From NCBI GenBank assembly GCA_022792555.1, contig JAAWBF010000086.1, positions 1 to 64,000 of the forward strand: a stretch of 64,000 nt of DNA, written 5' to 3'. Of this stretch, positions 27,881-37,557 are shown one piece after another. This DNA comes from Oscillospiraceae bacterium. GTDB taxonomy: Bacteria; Bacillota; Clostridia; Oscillospirales; Oscillospiraceae. Numbering within the stretch: the stretch's first letter is position 1; each line of letters begins with the position of its first letter. A program made the position numbers and the translations under genes. The notes beneath the pieces were generated by a model that was given only the letters and a program-made list of their open reading frames with translations, had not been told where the DNA came from and did not search any database.

Positions 27881-29194
27881 ATGCCTTCATTAAGCGATCT
27901 TTTCATTGGATTTTTGGACAGCCTGACAGGACACTTGGCACTAACAGTCTATCTGCTGGCGGTGACAGACGAGCGTGCGGTGTGGAGGCGGTTGATAAAA
28001 TTGCCATTTCTGTTTCTGTCCCCGCTTATTTATATCCTGCTTTCTGTTGGACTGTATACCATTCCAGAATTGCTGATGTTCCAATATTACATAAGCTCTT
28101 TCAGTATTCTTGTCATGTGTACCTTATGGGTACGGTGGACATGGCAATGGGGATTCTGGCAGGCCTTTGCCGCCACCTGTATGGCGGCAATTTTTCAGGT
28201 GGCGGATGCTATTCTGTCTATGAAGGTACCGCTCCCATTCGCCACGGCAATCTTGGTGCACCTGGGCATCAGCATTGCCGTTTCCCTGCTGCTCTACAAA
28301 CTGCGGTTTGGAAGGTGGTTTCGCCTGTTGTTGGACAACAAATCCACACTGTGGCGGATTGCCCTCCTTGTGTTTGCTCTGGAAGCGACGATGGAGATGC
28401 TTCTCCGATTGGCATTTGGCATTCAGACCCACTTTCTGATGTTCTACTACCTGCTGGTACTGGCGATGGTCGTCCTGATGGCTGTGCTGATTGTCTACTT
28501 GGCCCAGCGGCTCGATATCGCCCAAAAAATGCAGGTCCAGCAGGATATTATCGCCCAACAGCGGCTCTACGAACAAGACTTGGAGATGATCCGCCGTGAG
28601 GTGCGCACATTCCGCCACGACTATAAAAATCTGCTGGCAGGCCTGTCCCAGCAGGCAGGAGAAGGGGAACTGGAGGGACTGCGCCATACTTTGTCTGAAT
28701 TGGATGCTGGGTTTGATCTGAGGATCGGAAATAAAATCCAGACATCCAACCAAATCGGAAATTTACAGGTTCCAGAGGTGAGAGGCCTCTTTTTAAGCAA
28801 ACTCACAGTCATGCAGGAGAGGGGCGTGGAGTGCCATCTGGAGGTGCTTTATCCTGTTGTGGCGGTGGATATGGACATATGGGATTTTGTCCGCTGTCTG
28901 GGCATTCTGGTGGATAATGCTATGGAAGCTGCACTGGACACAGAACAGCCTTGGGTTGAGATTATTTTGTTGGCCCAGGGTGGACAAGTGTTTTTTCGGG
29001 TGGCAAATCCATACACAAATACAATTGAACCAGGAAAAATGTGGGATAATGGCTGGTCTACCAAGGGATTGGGTCGGGGATTGGGCCTATCCAGCTATCA
29101 GCACATTTTGGAGAGCTACTCCAATGTCTTCACCTGTACCAGTTGGGAGAACAGCGTATTTGTGCAGGAGATGACGGTGGAGGGCAGGTCGTGA
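27881..29194 (+). CDS. AgrC-like GHKL sensor kinase
   Basis: 437 residues. The N-terminal half (about 1-215) has six or seven membrane helices, the peptide-sensing plan of AgrC/ComD/BlpH kinases. The cytoplasmic part has the phosphoacceptor box EVRTFRHDYKNLLAGL (HDYKN type, about 252), the N-box LGILVDNAMEAALDT (about 345) and the glycine box STKGLGRGLGLSSYQ (about 393). These kinases sense secreted peptides or act as orphan cell-density sensors. No agrB/agrD-like peptide or processing gene is visible next to it. The gene overlaps its response regulator by 4 bp (GTGA). Confidence 0.9.
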   Translation: MPSLSDLFIGFLDSLTGHLALTVYLLAVTDERAVWRRLIKLPFLFLSPLIYILLSVGLYTIPELLMFQYYISSFSILVMCTLWVRWTWQWGFWQAFAATCMAAIFQVADAILSMKVPLPFATAILVHLGISIAVSLLLYKLRFGRWFRLLLDNKSTLWRIALLVFALEATMEMLLRLAFGIQTHFLMFYYLLVLAMVVLMAVLIVYLAQRLDIAQKMQVQQDIIAQQRLYEQDLEMIRREVRTFRHDYKNLLAGLSQQAGEGELEGLRHTLSELDAGFDLRIGNKIQTSNQIGNLQVPEVRGLFLSKLTVMQERGVECHLEVLYPVVAVDMDIWDFVRCLGILVDNAMEAALDTEQPWVEIILLAQGGQVFFRVANPYTNTIEPGKMWDNGWSTKGLGRGLGLSSYQHILESYSNVFTCTSWENSVFVQEMTVEGRS

Positions 29195-29928
29195 TTGGAA
29201 TTTATTTGTGCGATGACGAGGAAGCGGTCCGTCACCAAATTCAGGCTGCCTTGGAGCGGAAGATTTTTGTTGAAAACTATGATATGAAGGTTGTGTGCAG
29301 CGCCGCCAATGCCCAGGAATTGCTGGCCGCAGCGGAAGGCGAAAAACGCGGAATTTACTTCTTGGATGTGGAGTTAAAGGATGAAGAATGGGACGGTTTC
29401 CGGCTGGGGCAGGAACTGCGGCGGCGGGACCCCCACTGTACGCTGGTTTACATCACCAGCTATGGCGATCTGGCCTGGCGCACCTTCCAATATCATCTGG
29501 AGGCGTTTGACTACATCGTAAAAGAACGGTCGCAGATTGGGTCATCAGTATCACAGTGCTTGGGCGAGATACAGACGCGCTTGTTGGCGCAGCGCCAGGA
29601 CCCGGCGGAAATATTTACACTGCGGACAGGAGAAACAGTGCGCCATATCCCATTGCGCGATATTTTCTTTTTTGAAACGGCCTCCATCTCCCACCATGTT
29701 TTACTCCATACATCCAATAGCTGTATGGATTTTTTAGGAAATCTCTATGAGCTGGAAATTCAGTTGGGAGACCGCTTTATCCGCACACACCGGTCCTATT
29801 TGGTGGCGGTAGATAAGATTGAAACGGTAGAATTGAACCACAATAAGTTGTGGGTTGGCGGCCATGTGTGCCTGCTTTCCCGCGCCGGCAAAACAGAACT
29901 TCGCAGAAAAATGAGAGGGAACCAGTGA
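29191..29928 (+). CDS. LytTR-family response regulator (AgrA-like)
   Basis: About 245 residues from the GTG at 29191 (GGAGGG before it). The receiver domain has IYLCDDEEAVR (acidic pair), phosphoacceptor Asp in YFLDVEL (about 60) and Lys in FDYIVKER (about 111). The C-terminal LytTR DNA-binding domain has IFFFETASISHHVLLHT and FIRTHRSYLVAVDKI. It forms a two-component pair with the preceding kinase and is probably an activator of a peptide or surface gene set. A strong terminator begins within its last codons. Confidence 0.92.
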   Translation: MIGIYLCDDEEAVRHQIQAALERKIFVENYDMKVVCSAANAQELLAAAEGEKRGIYFLDVELKDEEWDGFRLGQELRRRDPHCTLVYITSYGDLAWRTFQYHLEAFDYIVKERSQIGSSVSQCLGEIQTRLLAQRQDPAEIFTLRTGETVRHIPLRDIFFFETASISHHVLLHTSNSCMDFLGNLYELEIQLGDRFIRTHRSYLVAVDKIETVELNHNKLWVGGHVCLLSRAGKTELRRKMRGNQ

Positions 29929-29947
29929 GGTTCCCTCTCATTCCATT
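29910..29947 (+). terminator. terminator of the AgrC/LytTR operon
   Basis: A 14-bp perfect stem (AATGAGAGGGAACC with 29929-29942) with a short loop overlaps the last codons of the regulator and is followed by CCATTT. Confidence 0.8.
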
Positions 29948-30087
29948 TAGGAAGATTTTCTGCTCATTCGGGAAATTACGGTCATCTGTCTTCGTGGGTA
30001 TGGTATGTTAATGTCCGCAATCAGCAAGAGACTGTCAAGCGGCGTGGAGAAACTTTGAACCAAGCATTCAAAATGGAGGAATGAAAT

Positions 30088-30492
30088 GTGAAGTCGAATG
30101 TTACCTTAAAGGAAATGGTGGGAACAAAGATCATTTATGCGGTACTCCTTGTCTGCTATTATTGGATGTGGGCAAGACGGGATTGGCATAATTATTATGA
30201 GGTGATCCAGAATACAATTTTCACTTTCACCATTTTGTTTTTTGCAATGCAGGCAAACCGCATTTATAAGTACAGCAAAGAAAAAAAGGACCAGCAGGCA
30301 ATTCAAAATCTATGCAAAATAGATGCAATCGGATTAAAGATTATGGTGATTATTGCGATTATCATTGCCTTCGCGTCTGCCGTCACATTCATAGATGGAA
30401 GAATGGCGGGCTATGCACTTGTTGGAACGATATTCGCATTAGCGGTTCTACGCTTCATCCTATTTTGCTCGATGAACAGAAAAGAAAACTGA
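30088..30492 (+). CDS. small membrane protein of unknown function
   Basis: 134 residues with four predicted membrane helices in two pairs (about 14-30, 42-55, 80-100 and 107-125), a short cytoplasmic KYSKEKKDQQ loop and a basic tail. I recognise no family. The GTG start has GGAGG nine bases before it. It lies 160 bp after the LytTR operon on the same strand and could be one of its targets, but nothing in the sequence proves that. A stem-loop-rich gap follows. Confidence 0.65.
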   Translation: MKSNVTLKEMVGTKIIYAVLLVCYYWMWARRDWHNYYEVIQNTIFTFTILFFAMQANRIYKYSKEKKDQQAIQNLCKIDAIGLKIMVIIAIIIAFASAVTFIDGRMAGYALVGTIFALAVLRFILFCSMNRKEN

Positions 30493-30689
30493 CAAGAAAG
30501 TTAAAGTAGGTAAAGGCATTTCTTTTTGTTCTGTGAAAATAGCCTGTTGTACGATGGAAAAAGAGGAAGCTGTCGTACAATAAGCCGGCATCATCATAAA
30601 CGGGCGGTTCAATCCCTTGCCTCCTTTTTATAGCTCTTAGCAGGAGAAACCGCTATAAAAGGGCCCGATGATAAGAAGATATTATCTGC
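30493..30689. other. intergenic stretch with two inverted repeats
   Basis: Contains TTGTACGA...TCGTACAA (about 30547-30581), an 8-bp dyad, and TTTATAGC...GCTATAAA (30628-30659), which may form terminators between convergent genes. No gene is seen. Confidence 0.5.
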
Positions 30690-31802
30690 TCAATCGTAAA
30701 TGGACTCTCTTTCATATGCCAGCACTGCGCCGCTGTAAGCGTCAATCACGCATTCATATTCCCAGGTTCCAGATACAAATTCTATTTCATACACCCAACG
30801 GCCATCATCATAGTCCAATTCAGCCTTAACAAATATAACTTGGCTTCCGCTCAGTCCAGCGTGGTTTACAGCAATTGTTTTGGCTTTATCGATCCCGATT
30901 TGGGATGCGTTTGTGTTTTGCTGTGTGACAGACCAATCCTCAATATCATAGTCAAATTTCAATATTGCGCCCGTGAGAGCATCAATCTTATAGTCATACT
31001 CCTGATGGCTGGCGGTGTAGAATTCCACATCGTATTCCCAACGGCCATCATCAAAGTCAAGCTTTGCTTTGATAAAAGTGACTTGGCTTTCCGTCAGTCC
31101 AGCATGATTCAACGCAATACTTTTCGCTTTTTCCTCGCCAATATAGGCACCTGCGCCGTTTCCAGGTACGTTTGTCTGAGGGGGTGTCTGTGCAGTACCC
31201 GGAACTTTCCCAAAGCTGTCAGCATCCGTGACAAGGTTTCCGCTACTGGAGAGGCTGGCGGTGCGTGTTGCGGCGTCCCAGCTCACTGTTTTCCCCATCA
31301 GCTCACCGACTGCCCGGAGAGGCAGATAAGTTGTTCCGTTGTATAGCATCGGATATACAGTTTTTCCCTGAGTATCGGTAAAGGTACGGGATACGCCGTC
31401 CACCACAATGGTAAAATCCGGGCGGAGCTGCGCTTGGATGGCCTGCTGCACGGGATTTACGTCGCGGACGCCTGTTGTGGCAGGTGCAGTTCGAGTTCCA
31501 GAAAGAGTCACCGTTAAAGTGGACTGGTCCCAGTTTACATTCTTGTTCATCAGTTCACCTATCGCCCGAAGAGGCAGATAGGTAGTGCTATTATAGATTA
31601 CCGGGTAGACCTGTGTGCCGTCTGCTACAAAGAAAGTCTGAATTTTGCCGTCCACCTTGACGGTAATATCTGGGGAAATGGTTGCGCTAACCGTACTGGC
31701 CTGAGCCGCCGCAGCGCTGACAGAAAACGCGCCCACCAGCGTCAGAGCGCACATCAAAATGGACGCCCATCGGATAAAACGTGTCTTTGTTCTTGTGTTC
31801 AT
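30690..31802 (-). CDS. exported protein with two copper-amine-oxidase N-domains and two PepSY domains
   Basis: 370 residues from the ATG at 31802 (GGAGG nine bases before). A signal peptide (WASILMCALTLVGAFSVSAAA) is followed by two copies of the CuAO N-terminal-like stalk domain: VYPVIYNSTTYLPLRAIGELM (about 70-90) and VYPMLYNGTTYLPLRAVGELM (about 155-175). Two PepSY repeats follow, each with AL/VNHAGL...DDGRW.Y..EF and D/GA. PepSY domains bind or restrain peptidases and small molecules at the cell surface. It ends an operon with a PepSY lipoprotein and a two-component system, which probably regulates both. Confidence 0.85.
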   Translation of the reverse strand: MNTRTKTRFIRWASILMCALTLVGAFSVSAAAAQASTVSATISPDITVKVDGKIQTFFVADGTQVYPVIYNSTTYLPLRAIGELMNKNVNWDQSTLTVTLSGTRTAPATTGVRDVNPVQQAIQAQLRPDFTIVVDGVSRTFTDTQGKTVYPMLYNGTTYLPLRAVGELMGKTVSWDAATRTASLSSSGNLVTDADSFGKVPGTAQTPPQTNVPGNGAGAYIGEEKAKSIALNHAGLTESQVTFIKAKLDFDDGRWEYDVEFYTASHQEYDYKIDALTGAILKFDYDIEDWSVTQQNTNASQIGIDKAKTIAVNHAGLSGSQVIFVKAELDYDDGRWVYEIEFVSGTWEYECVIDAYSGAVLAYERESIYD

Positions 31803-31833
31803 GGCATAACGCCTCCTAAATAAAAATGATAAA

Positions 31834-32706
31834 TTATCGGGCGAAGGGTTCAGCTGACCATTCTCGGATCGTCCCGCTGTAAGCGTCAATCTCAAACTTA
31901 TACTCCATGCCGTTATAGATAATTTTTCCTTCGTACAGAAGAATCCCATCGTCAGTATCAATTTTAAACTTTCGAATATCGCTCTCAGCCGCACCGGGGA
32001 CTTGGGCAAGGGCCAGCTGCTGGGCCTGCTCCGTTGTGATGGTGCTGGAGCCTCCGGTCTGCGGCGAATAGTACTCCGCATCATAATCGAAGCTGATGAC
32101 CGCCCCAGTATATGCGTCAATTTCGTAGTCGTACTCCACATAATCCGCGGTATAAAACTCTACGTCATACTCCCAGTGTCCATCATCAAATTCTAAAAAA
32201 GAAGAGACAAATGTAACCTGGTTTTCCGCCAATCCCGCGTGTTCCAGGGCAATGCGCCGGGCCTCCTCTTCCCCGATATAGCCGTCTGTACCGGAGCTAG
32301 GCGCGGCCGGAGCTGTCGTTCCGACAGGCTGATGATTGAGGGAAGCTGTACCAGAACCTGAATGTTCCGGTCCTTGTGGTCCGCTCGGTTCGGATTGTCC
32401 AGATTGAATGCCGCTGATACCAGCGGCTCCCTCCGCGCTGATCACCACGCCGGTAAGCGCGTCGACATCATACTGGTAGCTCTGATTACCCACCTCAAAG
32501 CAAACCTGGTAATAATCCAGCCCATCACGCGTGCTCATATCCGTACTAATGGAGCTTACTTCCTGCTCTGACAGCGAGGCTGCTTCCAAAGCCGTTTGCT
32601 TTGCCGCTTCCGCACCAATATAGCTCATCTGGCTCTGCTGCTGGGAACAGCCGGTAAGCAGCACCGCAATCAGTCCCACGATGTATAAAGGTGTTTTTCG
32701 TCTCAT
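31834..32706 (-). CDS. PepSY-domain lipoprotein
   Basis: 290 residues with a lipoprotein signal ending in the lipobox LLTGC (Cys 20), so it is anchored on the outside of the membrane. It carries three PepSY repeats: about 28-95, 140-215 and 220-290, each ending in a YDVDALTG/YEIDAYTG/FEIDAYSG turn. A Ser/Gly/Pro-rich linker separates the first two. AAGGAG lies before the ATG. The related exported PepSY/CuAO protein follows 31 bp later. Together they resemble envelope-stress proteins controlled by the two-component system just upstream. Function is inferred. Confidence 0.85.
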   Translation of the reverse strand: MRRKTPLYIVGLIAVLLTGCSQQQSQMSYIGAEAAKQTALEAASLSEQEVSSISTDMSTRDGLDYYQVCFEVGNQSYQYDVDALTGVVISAEGAAGISGIQSGQSEPSGPQGPEHSGSGTASLNHQPVGTTAPAAPSSGTDGYIGEEEARRIALEHAGLAENQVTFVSSFLEFDDGHWEYDVEFYTADYVEYDYEIDAYTGAVISFDYDAEYYSPQTGGSSTITTEQAQQLALAQVPGAAESDIRKFKIDTDDGILLYEGKIIYNGMEYKFEIDAYSGTIREWSAEPFAR

Positions 32707-32743
32707 AGCAATCTCCTTTCTGTGTTCAGTCTAATACGCCAAT

Positions 32744-32761
32744 ATGAAATCTACATGAAAT
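32744..32761 (-). promoter_or_regulatory. direct-repeat operator before the PepSY operon
   Basis: On the minus strand, ATTTCAT occurs twice with an 11-bp period (ATTTCATGTAGATTTCAT), 38 bp upstream of the lipoprotein start. One-turn direct repeats are the usual binding sites of OmpR-family regulators, and such a regulator is encoded at 34202-34891. The identification is an inference from spacing. Confidence 0.5.
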
Positions 32762-32843
32762 TCCAAGAGAAATTTTTCAAAAGAATCGCGCAGGGAAGTG
32801 CTTGTCACTTTTTCGACACCCGGAGGCTTATAAGATGGAAGCA

Positions 32844-34205
32844 TTATGCGTCCATCGCCGTTGAAGCTTCTGTGGCAGGCAGATGGAGGGTAAAGGCGCT
32901 GCCCACCTGCGGAATGCTCTCCAACGTCATATACCCGCCGTGAATCTGGGCAATTTGCTGAACGATAGACAACCCCAGCCCTGTACCGCCCTCGCTGCGG
33001 GCCGGGTCTGCCCGGTAAAACCGCTGCCAGATTTTATCCTGCTGCTCAGAGGGGATTCCAATTCCGTTATCCCGCACTTCCAGCACGATCTCATCCTCCT
33101 TCCGGCGGGCGGATATCCACACGCAGCCATCCGGCTTACCGTACTTGAAGGCGTTCTCTGCCAGATTTCGCACCAGTCTGGACAACAGCGCCGGGTCGGC
33201 AAAAGCGGTTATTTTTTCTTGAATCTCTAAAATCAGGCGTTGGGGATTATATGCCAATTCCTCGCAGAGAGAATGCAGCAGCCTGCTCAAATCGACAGGC
33301 TCCAGTTTGGTCAGCTCTGTTCCCTGTTCCAGCCGGGTCATACTTAGCAGCTGGGAGATAAGCTGGGACATTTTGTCCGCTTGGCGATGAATCATGGCAA
33401 TGGTCTCCCGCCGCTCCTCCAGGGTTTCATCGTACCTCTCCGCATATTCGCAGGCACCGGTAATAATGGACACCGGGGTGCGCAGTTCATGGGAGGCGTC
33501 CGCTGTAAACTGTTTTTCCGCTTCAAAGGATTTCTCCAGCCGCTGAAACAGCTGGTCGAAGGCGGCGGCAAGCTGAGAAAATTCGTCTTGGCCCGGCGGC
33601 AGTCCAATGCGGCGGGACAGGTCCTGCGCCTCGTTAATGGACGCCGCCGTCGCTGTAATGCTGTCCAAGGGGCGAAACGCTCTCCTCGCAATCCAATAGC
33701 TGCCCAAGGCGGCTAATGCCATAAACACCGGCATGATGATAAGTGTCACACGCAGCAGATTATGCGTAAGCTGGCGGTTTTCGGGGGCTTCCATTATACC
33801 TCGGAGCCATACGCCGTTTTCCCATCCCATAGAAAGCCACAGGTCCAGCACAAGATACCGCTCATTTCCGGCACTTACCATGCGGGTCAATCCGTTCTGA
33901 AAGCTTTCCTCCATCGTGAAGGATGCCGGAAGCCGGCCAGCCAGCAGCGCCTTCTCCCGGCTGTAAATTAAAGTAGACACTCCGTTTTGGTAAAAATTAA
34001 AGTCATCTCCCAGTTCTAAGCGTCCGTTGGACATGGCAGTCTGGGCCAAGTTGCTTCGGACGGTCTGGGACAGCTGGGATATGGCGGTTTGGGCGGCGAC
34101 CACACTGCTGATAGACAGCATGAACGCCAGAAGCAGCCCGGCCAGTGCGCCTGTCAGCAGCGTAAGCCATATGGCAATCCGGGCTTTTACAGAGAGTTTC
34201 TTCAT
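32844..34205 (-). CDS. sensor histidine kinase
   Basis: 453 residues. Membrane helix (about 10-35), outer sensor region of about 125 residues, a second helix (LIIMPVFMALAALGSYWIARR, about 165-183), HAMP segment with R.L..I..TA, phosphoacceptor box FTADASHELRTPVSIITGACEY (His about residue 242, shortened here), N-box LVRNLAENAFKYG (about 343), F/G boxes GIGIPSEQQDKIWQRFYR and GGTGLGLSIVQQI (about 404). CssS/BaeS-like organisation. ATGA overlap with the regulator gene shows translational coupling. It is predicted to control the PepSY genes downstream. Confidence 0.93.
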   Translation of the reverse strand: MKKLSVKARIAIWLTLLTGALAGLLLAFMLSISSVVAAQTAISQLSQTVRSNLAQTAMSNGRLELGDDFNFYQNGVSTLIYSREKALLAGRLPASFTMEESFQNGLTRMVSAGNERYLVLDLWLSMGWENGVWLRGIMEAPENRQLTHNLLRVTLIIMPVFMALAALGSYWIARRAFRPLDSITATAASINEAQDLSRRIGLPPGQDEFSQLAAAFDQLFQRLEKSFEAEKQFTADASHELRTPVSIITGACEYAERYDETLEERRETIAMIHRQADKMSQLISQLLSMTRLEQGTELTKLEPVDLSRLLHSLCEELAYNPQRLILEIQEKITAFADPALLSRLVRNLAENAFKYGKPDGCVWISARRKEDEIVLEVRDNGIGIPSEQQDKIWQRFYRADPARSEGGTGLGLSIVQQIAQIHGGYMTLESIPQVGSAFTLHLPATEASTAMDA

Positions 34206-34891
34206 GATAGCTCCCTAGCTTCATCTGTCTTCAGTACCCAGCCGACGCCCCGGATGGTGTGGAGCAGCCTGGGTTGATTCCCGGCATCAATTTTCTTTCT
34301 CAGCCGGCTGATATATACGTCTATGTTGTTGGAGCTGCCAGAAAATTCATAATTCCATATCTGATTTTCCAACTGTTCGCGGGACAGAACGACACCCTGA
34401 TTGCGGATTAAGCACTCCAGAAGAGAAAATTCCTTGGGGATGAGGGTAATTTCCTTTCCGCCTCGAAAGACTGTGCGTCGATCAATATCTACAGTTAAGT
34501 CGGCAATCGAGAATTGGTTTTTGCGGTTTCCGGTGCGCTTCCGTGTCATGGCTCGAATCCGGGCCAAGAGTTCGTCGAATGCGAAGGGCTTGACCAAATA
34601 ATCGTCCGCTCCCAGGTCTAGCCCTTTTACTCGGTCGGCCACAGCGTCCTTAGCGGTGAGAAATAGCACAGGAGTTTCAAAATTTCTGTCTCGAAGCTGT
34701 TTCAGCAAGGAGTAGCCGTCAAGCTTCGGCATCATCACGTCCAGCAGGACAGCATCGTATTCTACACCCAGCAGGTAGTTCAGGGCCTCCTCGCCATCAA
34801 AGCAGCAATCCACACTGTATCCGGCCTTTTCTAGCGTTTTTTCAATCAGGCGGTTCATGTCCCGCGCATCTTCAACTACCAGAATTCTCAA
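34202..34891 (-). CDS. OmpR-family response regulator
   Basis: 229 residues. The receiver has VVEDARD (acidic pocket), phosphoacceptor Asp in AVLLDVMMPKLDG (about 51) and Lys in DDYLVKPFAFDEL (about 101). The winged helix has LTVDIDRRTVFRGGKEI, LIPKEFSLLECLI and HTIRGVGWVL. The start is a TTG (34891) eight bases after GGGAGG; the frame runs 13 codons further but without a ribosome site. It forms an operon with the histidine kinase (4-bp overlap). Confidence 0.93.
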   Translation of the reverse strand: MRILVVEDARDMNRLIEKTLEKAGYSVDCCFDGEEALNYLLGVEYDAVLLDVMMPKLDGYSLLKQLRDRNFETPVLFLTAKDAVADRVKGLDLGADDYLVKPFAFDELLARIRAMTRKRTGNRKNQFSIADLTVDIDRRTVFRGGKEITLIPKEFSLLECLIRNQGVVLSREQLENQIWNYEFSGSSNNIDVYISRLRKKIDAGNQPRLLHTIRGVGWVLKTDEARELS

Positions 34892-35039
34892 ACAAGATAC
34901 CTCCCAGCAATAACAAAAGCTCCTGCTCATTTGTTGGATTCCCGGCAGTTCAATTATACCCGCAAATGAGCAATTTGCAAGCCCTGTTCTGATGTCCGGG
35001 TGCCGCCGCCTGGGCCAGCATAGAACAGCGGAACATTGT

Positions 35040-35067
35040 ACTCCCGCCAGTGAAAACTGGCGGGAGT
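35040..35067 (-). terminator. stem-loop after the collagen-like genes
   Basis: An 11-bp perfect stem ACTCCCGCCAG with a six-base loop, 18 bp after the stop of the collagen-like gene. The T-run is poor, so its strength is uncertain. Confidence 0.6.
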
Positions 35068-35084
35068 TCGTGCTTTGACTGTAT

Positions 35085-36197
35085 TCAGCTCAACCGGATG
35101 ATGGTCAGGGAGGCCCCTGTGCCGCCGCCCACAAGAACAGCGGTTCCGACAATCGCGGTGAAGAGTTGCAGTGTAATGGTGGAGTTTGCGGGCAGGTTGA
35201 CTTTGATTTGGTTTTCAAAATTGGATGTGGATACCACCGGATTGATGGTAGAGGGGACGTTGTTCGCCCCATTAATCACCAGCCGGGTCCCCATCAGCAG
35301 GGCCAGGGTGGTATTTACATGGTAGGAAATCTGATAGGTGCCCGCTTCAGCCACGGTGAATACCGTATTCCCGGCGTTGACCGTAATATCGGGGGACAGG
35401 ACCTGGGCGTTGGGCAGAGCGATGGGAGTTCCAGCCGGTGCAACCAAGATACTGCTTCCCTGGGTGTTGGCTGCAAAGGCAGCGGTGGCGGTGGGATTAG
35501 GACCAGAGGCCCCTGTCGGGCCGGTGGGTCCGGTTGCACCAGTGGCGCCCGCTGCGCCGGCCGCGCCTACAATCCCGGCTAATCCTGCCGCGCCGTCCGG
35601 TCCAGTGGGTCCGGTTGCCCCAGTGGCTCCAATTGCTCCGTCTGGACCGGTGGGTCCGGCTGCCCCGGTGACACCAACAGCCCCAATGGGCCCCGCAGTG
35701 CCGGCAGGACCAACCGCGCCGTCCGGTCCAGTGGGTCCGGTAAGGCCCTGGGCGCCAGTGGGGCCCGTTGCACCAGTAGGACCGGTGGCGCCCGCTGCAC
35801 CAGCCGGACCGTCTGCCCCAGTGGGACCAGTGGTGCCAGTGGGACCAGTAGGGCCTTCAGCAGGGCCAGTGGGACCGGTAGGACCGATAGGACCGGTGGA
35901 ACCGATCGAAATCGGGGCGTTCATGGCCGCACTCAGCTTGGCGGTTAGCAGCGTCTGCTGTTCCATAATATTGGACAGCGTATTCTGCACACTCTGGTTG
36001 ACCTGCATAACCTCATCAAAGGCAGCAGCCTCCTCAAGGCCTGGCAGAGTGCCCAGGACATATTGCAGTTTTTCTCCCTCGGCGTTGAGGATGTGGCTTA
36101 GACTGAGTTCCTCTGCGGCAATGGACGCGATAATCTCATTGAGACTCCCCTCTCTGGTCAGAGGTGGATCGATTTTGGGAAACGTAGGAAGTGACAT
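35085..36197 (-). CDS. collagen-like (BclA-type) surface protein 1
   Basis: 370 residues in three parts. The N-terminal about 95 residues include [20 protein letters not shown], shared with the two neighbouring proteins. Residues about 100-230 are a G-x-y collagen repeat rich in GPT/GAT/GPA triplets. The C-terminal about 135 residues are a beta-rich globular domain of the BclA C-terminal/TNF-like type ([19 protein letters not shown]). Such proteins form hair-like filaments on spores (exosporium) or cells. GGAGGG precedes the ATG. The paralogue lies 13 bp upstream on the same strand. Surface location is inferred from the family. Confidence 0.88.
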   Translation of the reverse strand: MSLPTFPKIDPPLTREGSLNEIIASIAAEELSLSHILNAEGEKLQYVLGTLPGLEEAAAFDEVMQVNQSVQNTLSNIMEQQTLLTAKLSAAMNAPISIGSTGPIGPTGPTGPAEGPTGPTGTTGPTGADGPAGAAGATGPTGATGPTGAQGLTGPTGPDGAVGPAGTAGPIGAVGVTGAAGPTGPDGAIGATGATGPTGPDGAAGLAGIVGAAGAAGATGATGPTGPTGASGPNPTATAAFAANTQGSSILVAPAGTPIALPNAQVLSPDITVNAGNTVFTVAEAGTYQISYHVNTTLALLMGTRLVINGANNVPSTINPVVSTSNFENQIKVNLPANSTITLQLFTAIVGTAVLVGGGTGASLTIIRLS

Positions 36198-36210
36198 GAG
36201 ACATCCCTCC

Positions 36211-37323
36211 TCAGCTCAGACGGGTGATGGTCAAAGATGCGCCAGCAGAGCCGGGCAGCAGCGTGGCCACAGAGGCGATGCCAAACATCTGTAGGGAAAC
36301 CGTATCTCCGGCGTTCAGGTCCAGCAGGATCTCGTTGGAAAAGTGACTGAGGGATACCAGAGGGGCCACAGTGGAGGCCGTATTGGCCACACCGTTGATC
36401 AAAAGCCGGGTACCGCTGGCCAGGGCCACGGTTGTGTTGATGTCGTAGGTTAGTTGGTAGCGTCCAGCTGTATTTACCGTAAACACCGTGTTTGCCCCAT
36501 TAACCGTGATATCGGGAGACAGGAGCTGGCTGTCTGGCAGAGGAACCAGAGTACCTGCCAGGATGACGGTCAACACAATGCCGCTGGTGTTGGCCGCAAA
36601 GGCGGAGGTGGCGGTGACGTTAGGGCCAGTGGGACCGGTTGGGCCAGTTACGCCAGCGATGCCGGTAGGTCCGGTGGCACCGGTGGCCCCAGTCGCGCCG
36701 GTGGCACCCACGGCACCGGCAGGGCCGGTGGCGCCAGTCGCGCCAGTTGCCCCAGTCGCGCCAGTAGGTCCGGTGGCACCGGTGGCCCCAGTCGCGCCGG
36801 TCACACCAGCAATACCAGCAGGACCGGTGGGGCCGGTCGCGCCAGTTGCACCGGCAGGACCGATGGCGCCGGCAGCGCCAGCAGCACCGTCAGCACCAGT
36901 GGGCCCAGTGGGCCCAGTTACACCAGTTGCACCGGTGGGACCGGTTGCACCAGTAGGCCCGGTGGCCCCAATGGGTCCTCCGGCAGGGCCAGTTGCCCCA
37001 GTAGGACCAGTGGGCCCGGTGGGACCCTGCATAGGAGAGGCCGTCAGAGCGCCCTGCATTTTCGCTTTCAGGAAGAGTTGGTTTTGTACCGCAGTCTCCA
37101 GCATACTGCGGACGCTCTCGTTGGCGGAGAGTACATCGCTGACCGTGGCGGGAGGGCCGCTAAGGCCAGGCAGGGTTCCGAGAATATATTGCAATTTCTC
37201 ACCCTCAGCGTTGAGGATGTGGCTCAATCCGAGCTCCTCCATGGCAATGGAGGAGAGAATTTGATTTACCGCGTCTTCCCGCTGGATAGGCGGATCAACA
37301 GTGGGAAAGCTGGGCAGAGACAT
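36211..37323 (-). CDS. collagen-like (BclA-type) surface protein 2
   Basis: 370 residues, the same length and plan as its downstream neighbour: N-terminal domain with [20 protein letters not shown], a longer uninterrupted G-x-y region dominated by [12 protein letters not shown] (about 100-235), and a C-terminal globular domain ending [16 protein letters not shown]; the neighbour ends [15 protein letters not shown] tandem duplication is evident. AAGGAG lies before the ATG. The repetitive DNA makes copy-number change by slippage likely. It is probably an exosporium/spore-surface protein. Confidence 0.88.
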   Translation of the reverse strand: MSLPSFPTVDPPIQREDAVNQILSSIAMEELGLSHILNAEGEKLQYILGTLPGLSGPPATVSDVLSANESVRSMLETAVQNQLFLKAKMQGALTASPMQGPTGPTGPTGATGPAGGPIGATGPTGATGPTGATGVTGPTGPTGADGAAGAAGAIGPAGATGATGPTGPAGIAGVTGATGATGATGPTGATGATGATGATGPAGAVGATGATGATGATGPTGIAGVTGPTGPTGPNVTATSAFAANTSGIVLTVILAGTLVPLPDSQLLSPDITVNGANTVFTVNTAGRYQLTYDINTTVALASGTRLLINGVANTASTVAPLVSLSHFSNEILLDLNAGDTVSLQMFGIASVATLLPGSAGASLTITRLS

Positions 37324-37557
37324 AATGAGAATCTCCTTTCAGATAAGAAGCACACGCCAAAAGCGCGTCGGTGAGGCGCAGCGGAAGAGAAGCATGCTTC
37401 GCGGCGCAGCGCCTGGGATATCCTATGTACCCACCGTCTGACTGGTTCCGATTGGAACCGACTGCTCTGATCGTCATAAGATAGAACGGCGGCTTGGATA
37501 CCCTGCCGTACATCTCCGTCCTGGCCAATACCGGGACGCACTATGGAGTTTTCAACT

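Noticed and set aside
36488-37264. Long plus-strand frame of PVAPV-type repeats over the collagen gene
   Set aside because: It is the reverse reading of the G-x-y repeat; the minus-strand collagen protein has signal, domains and ribosome site.
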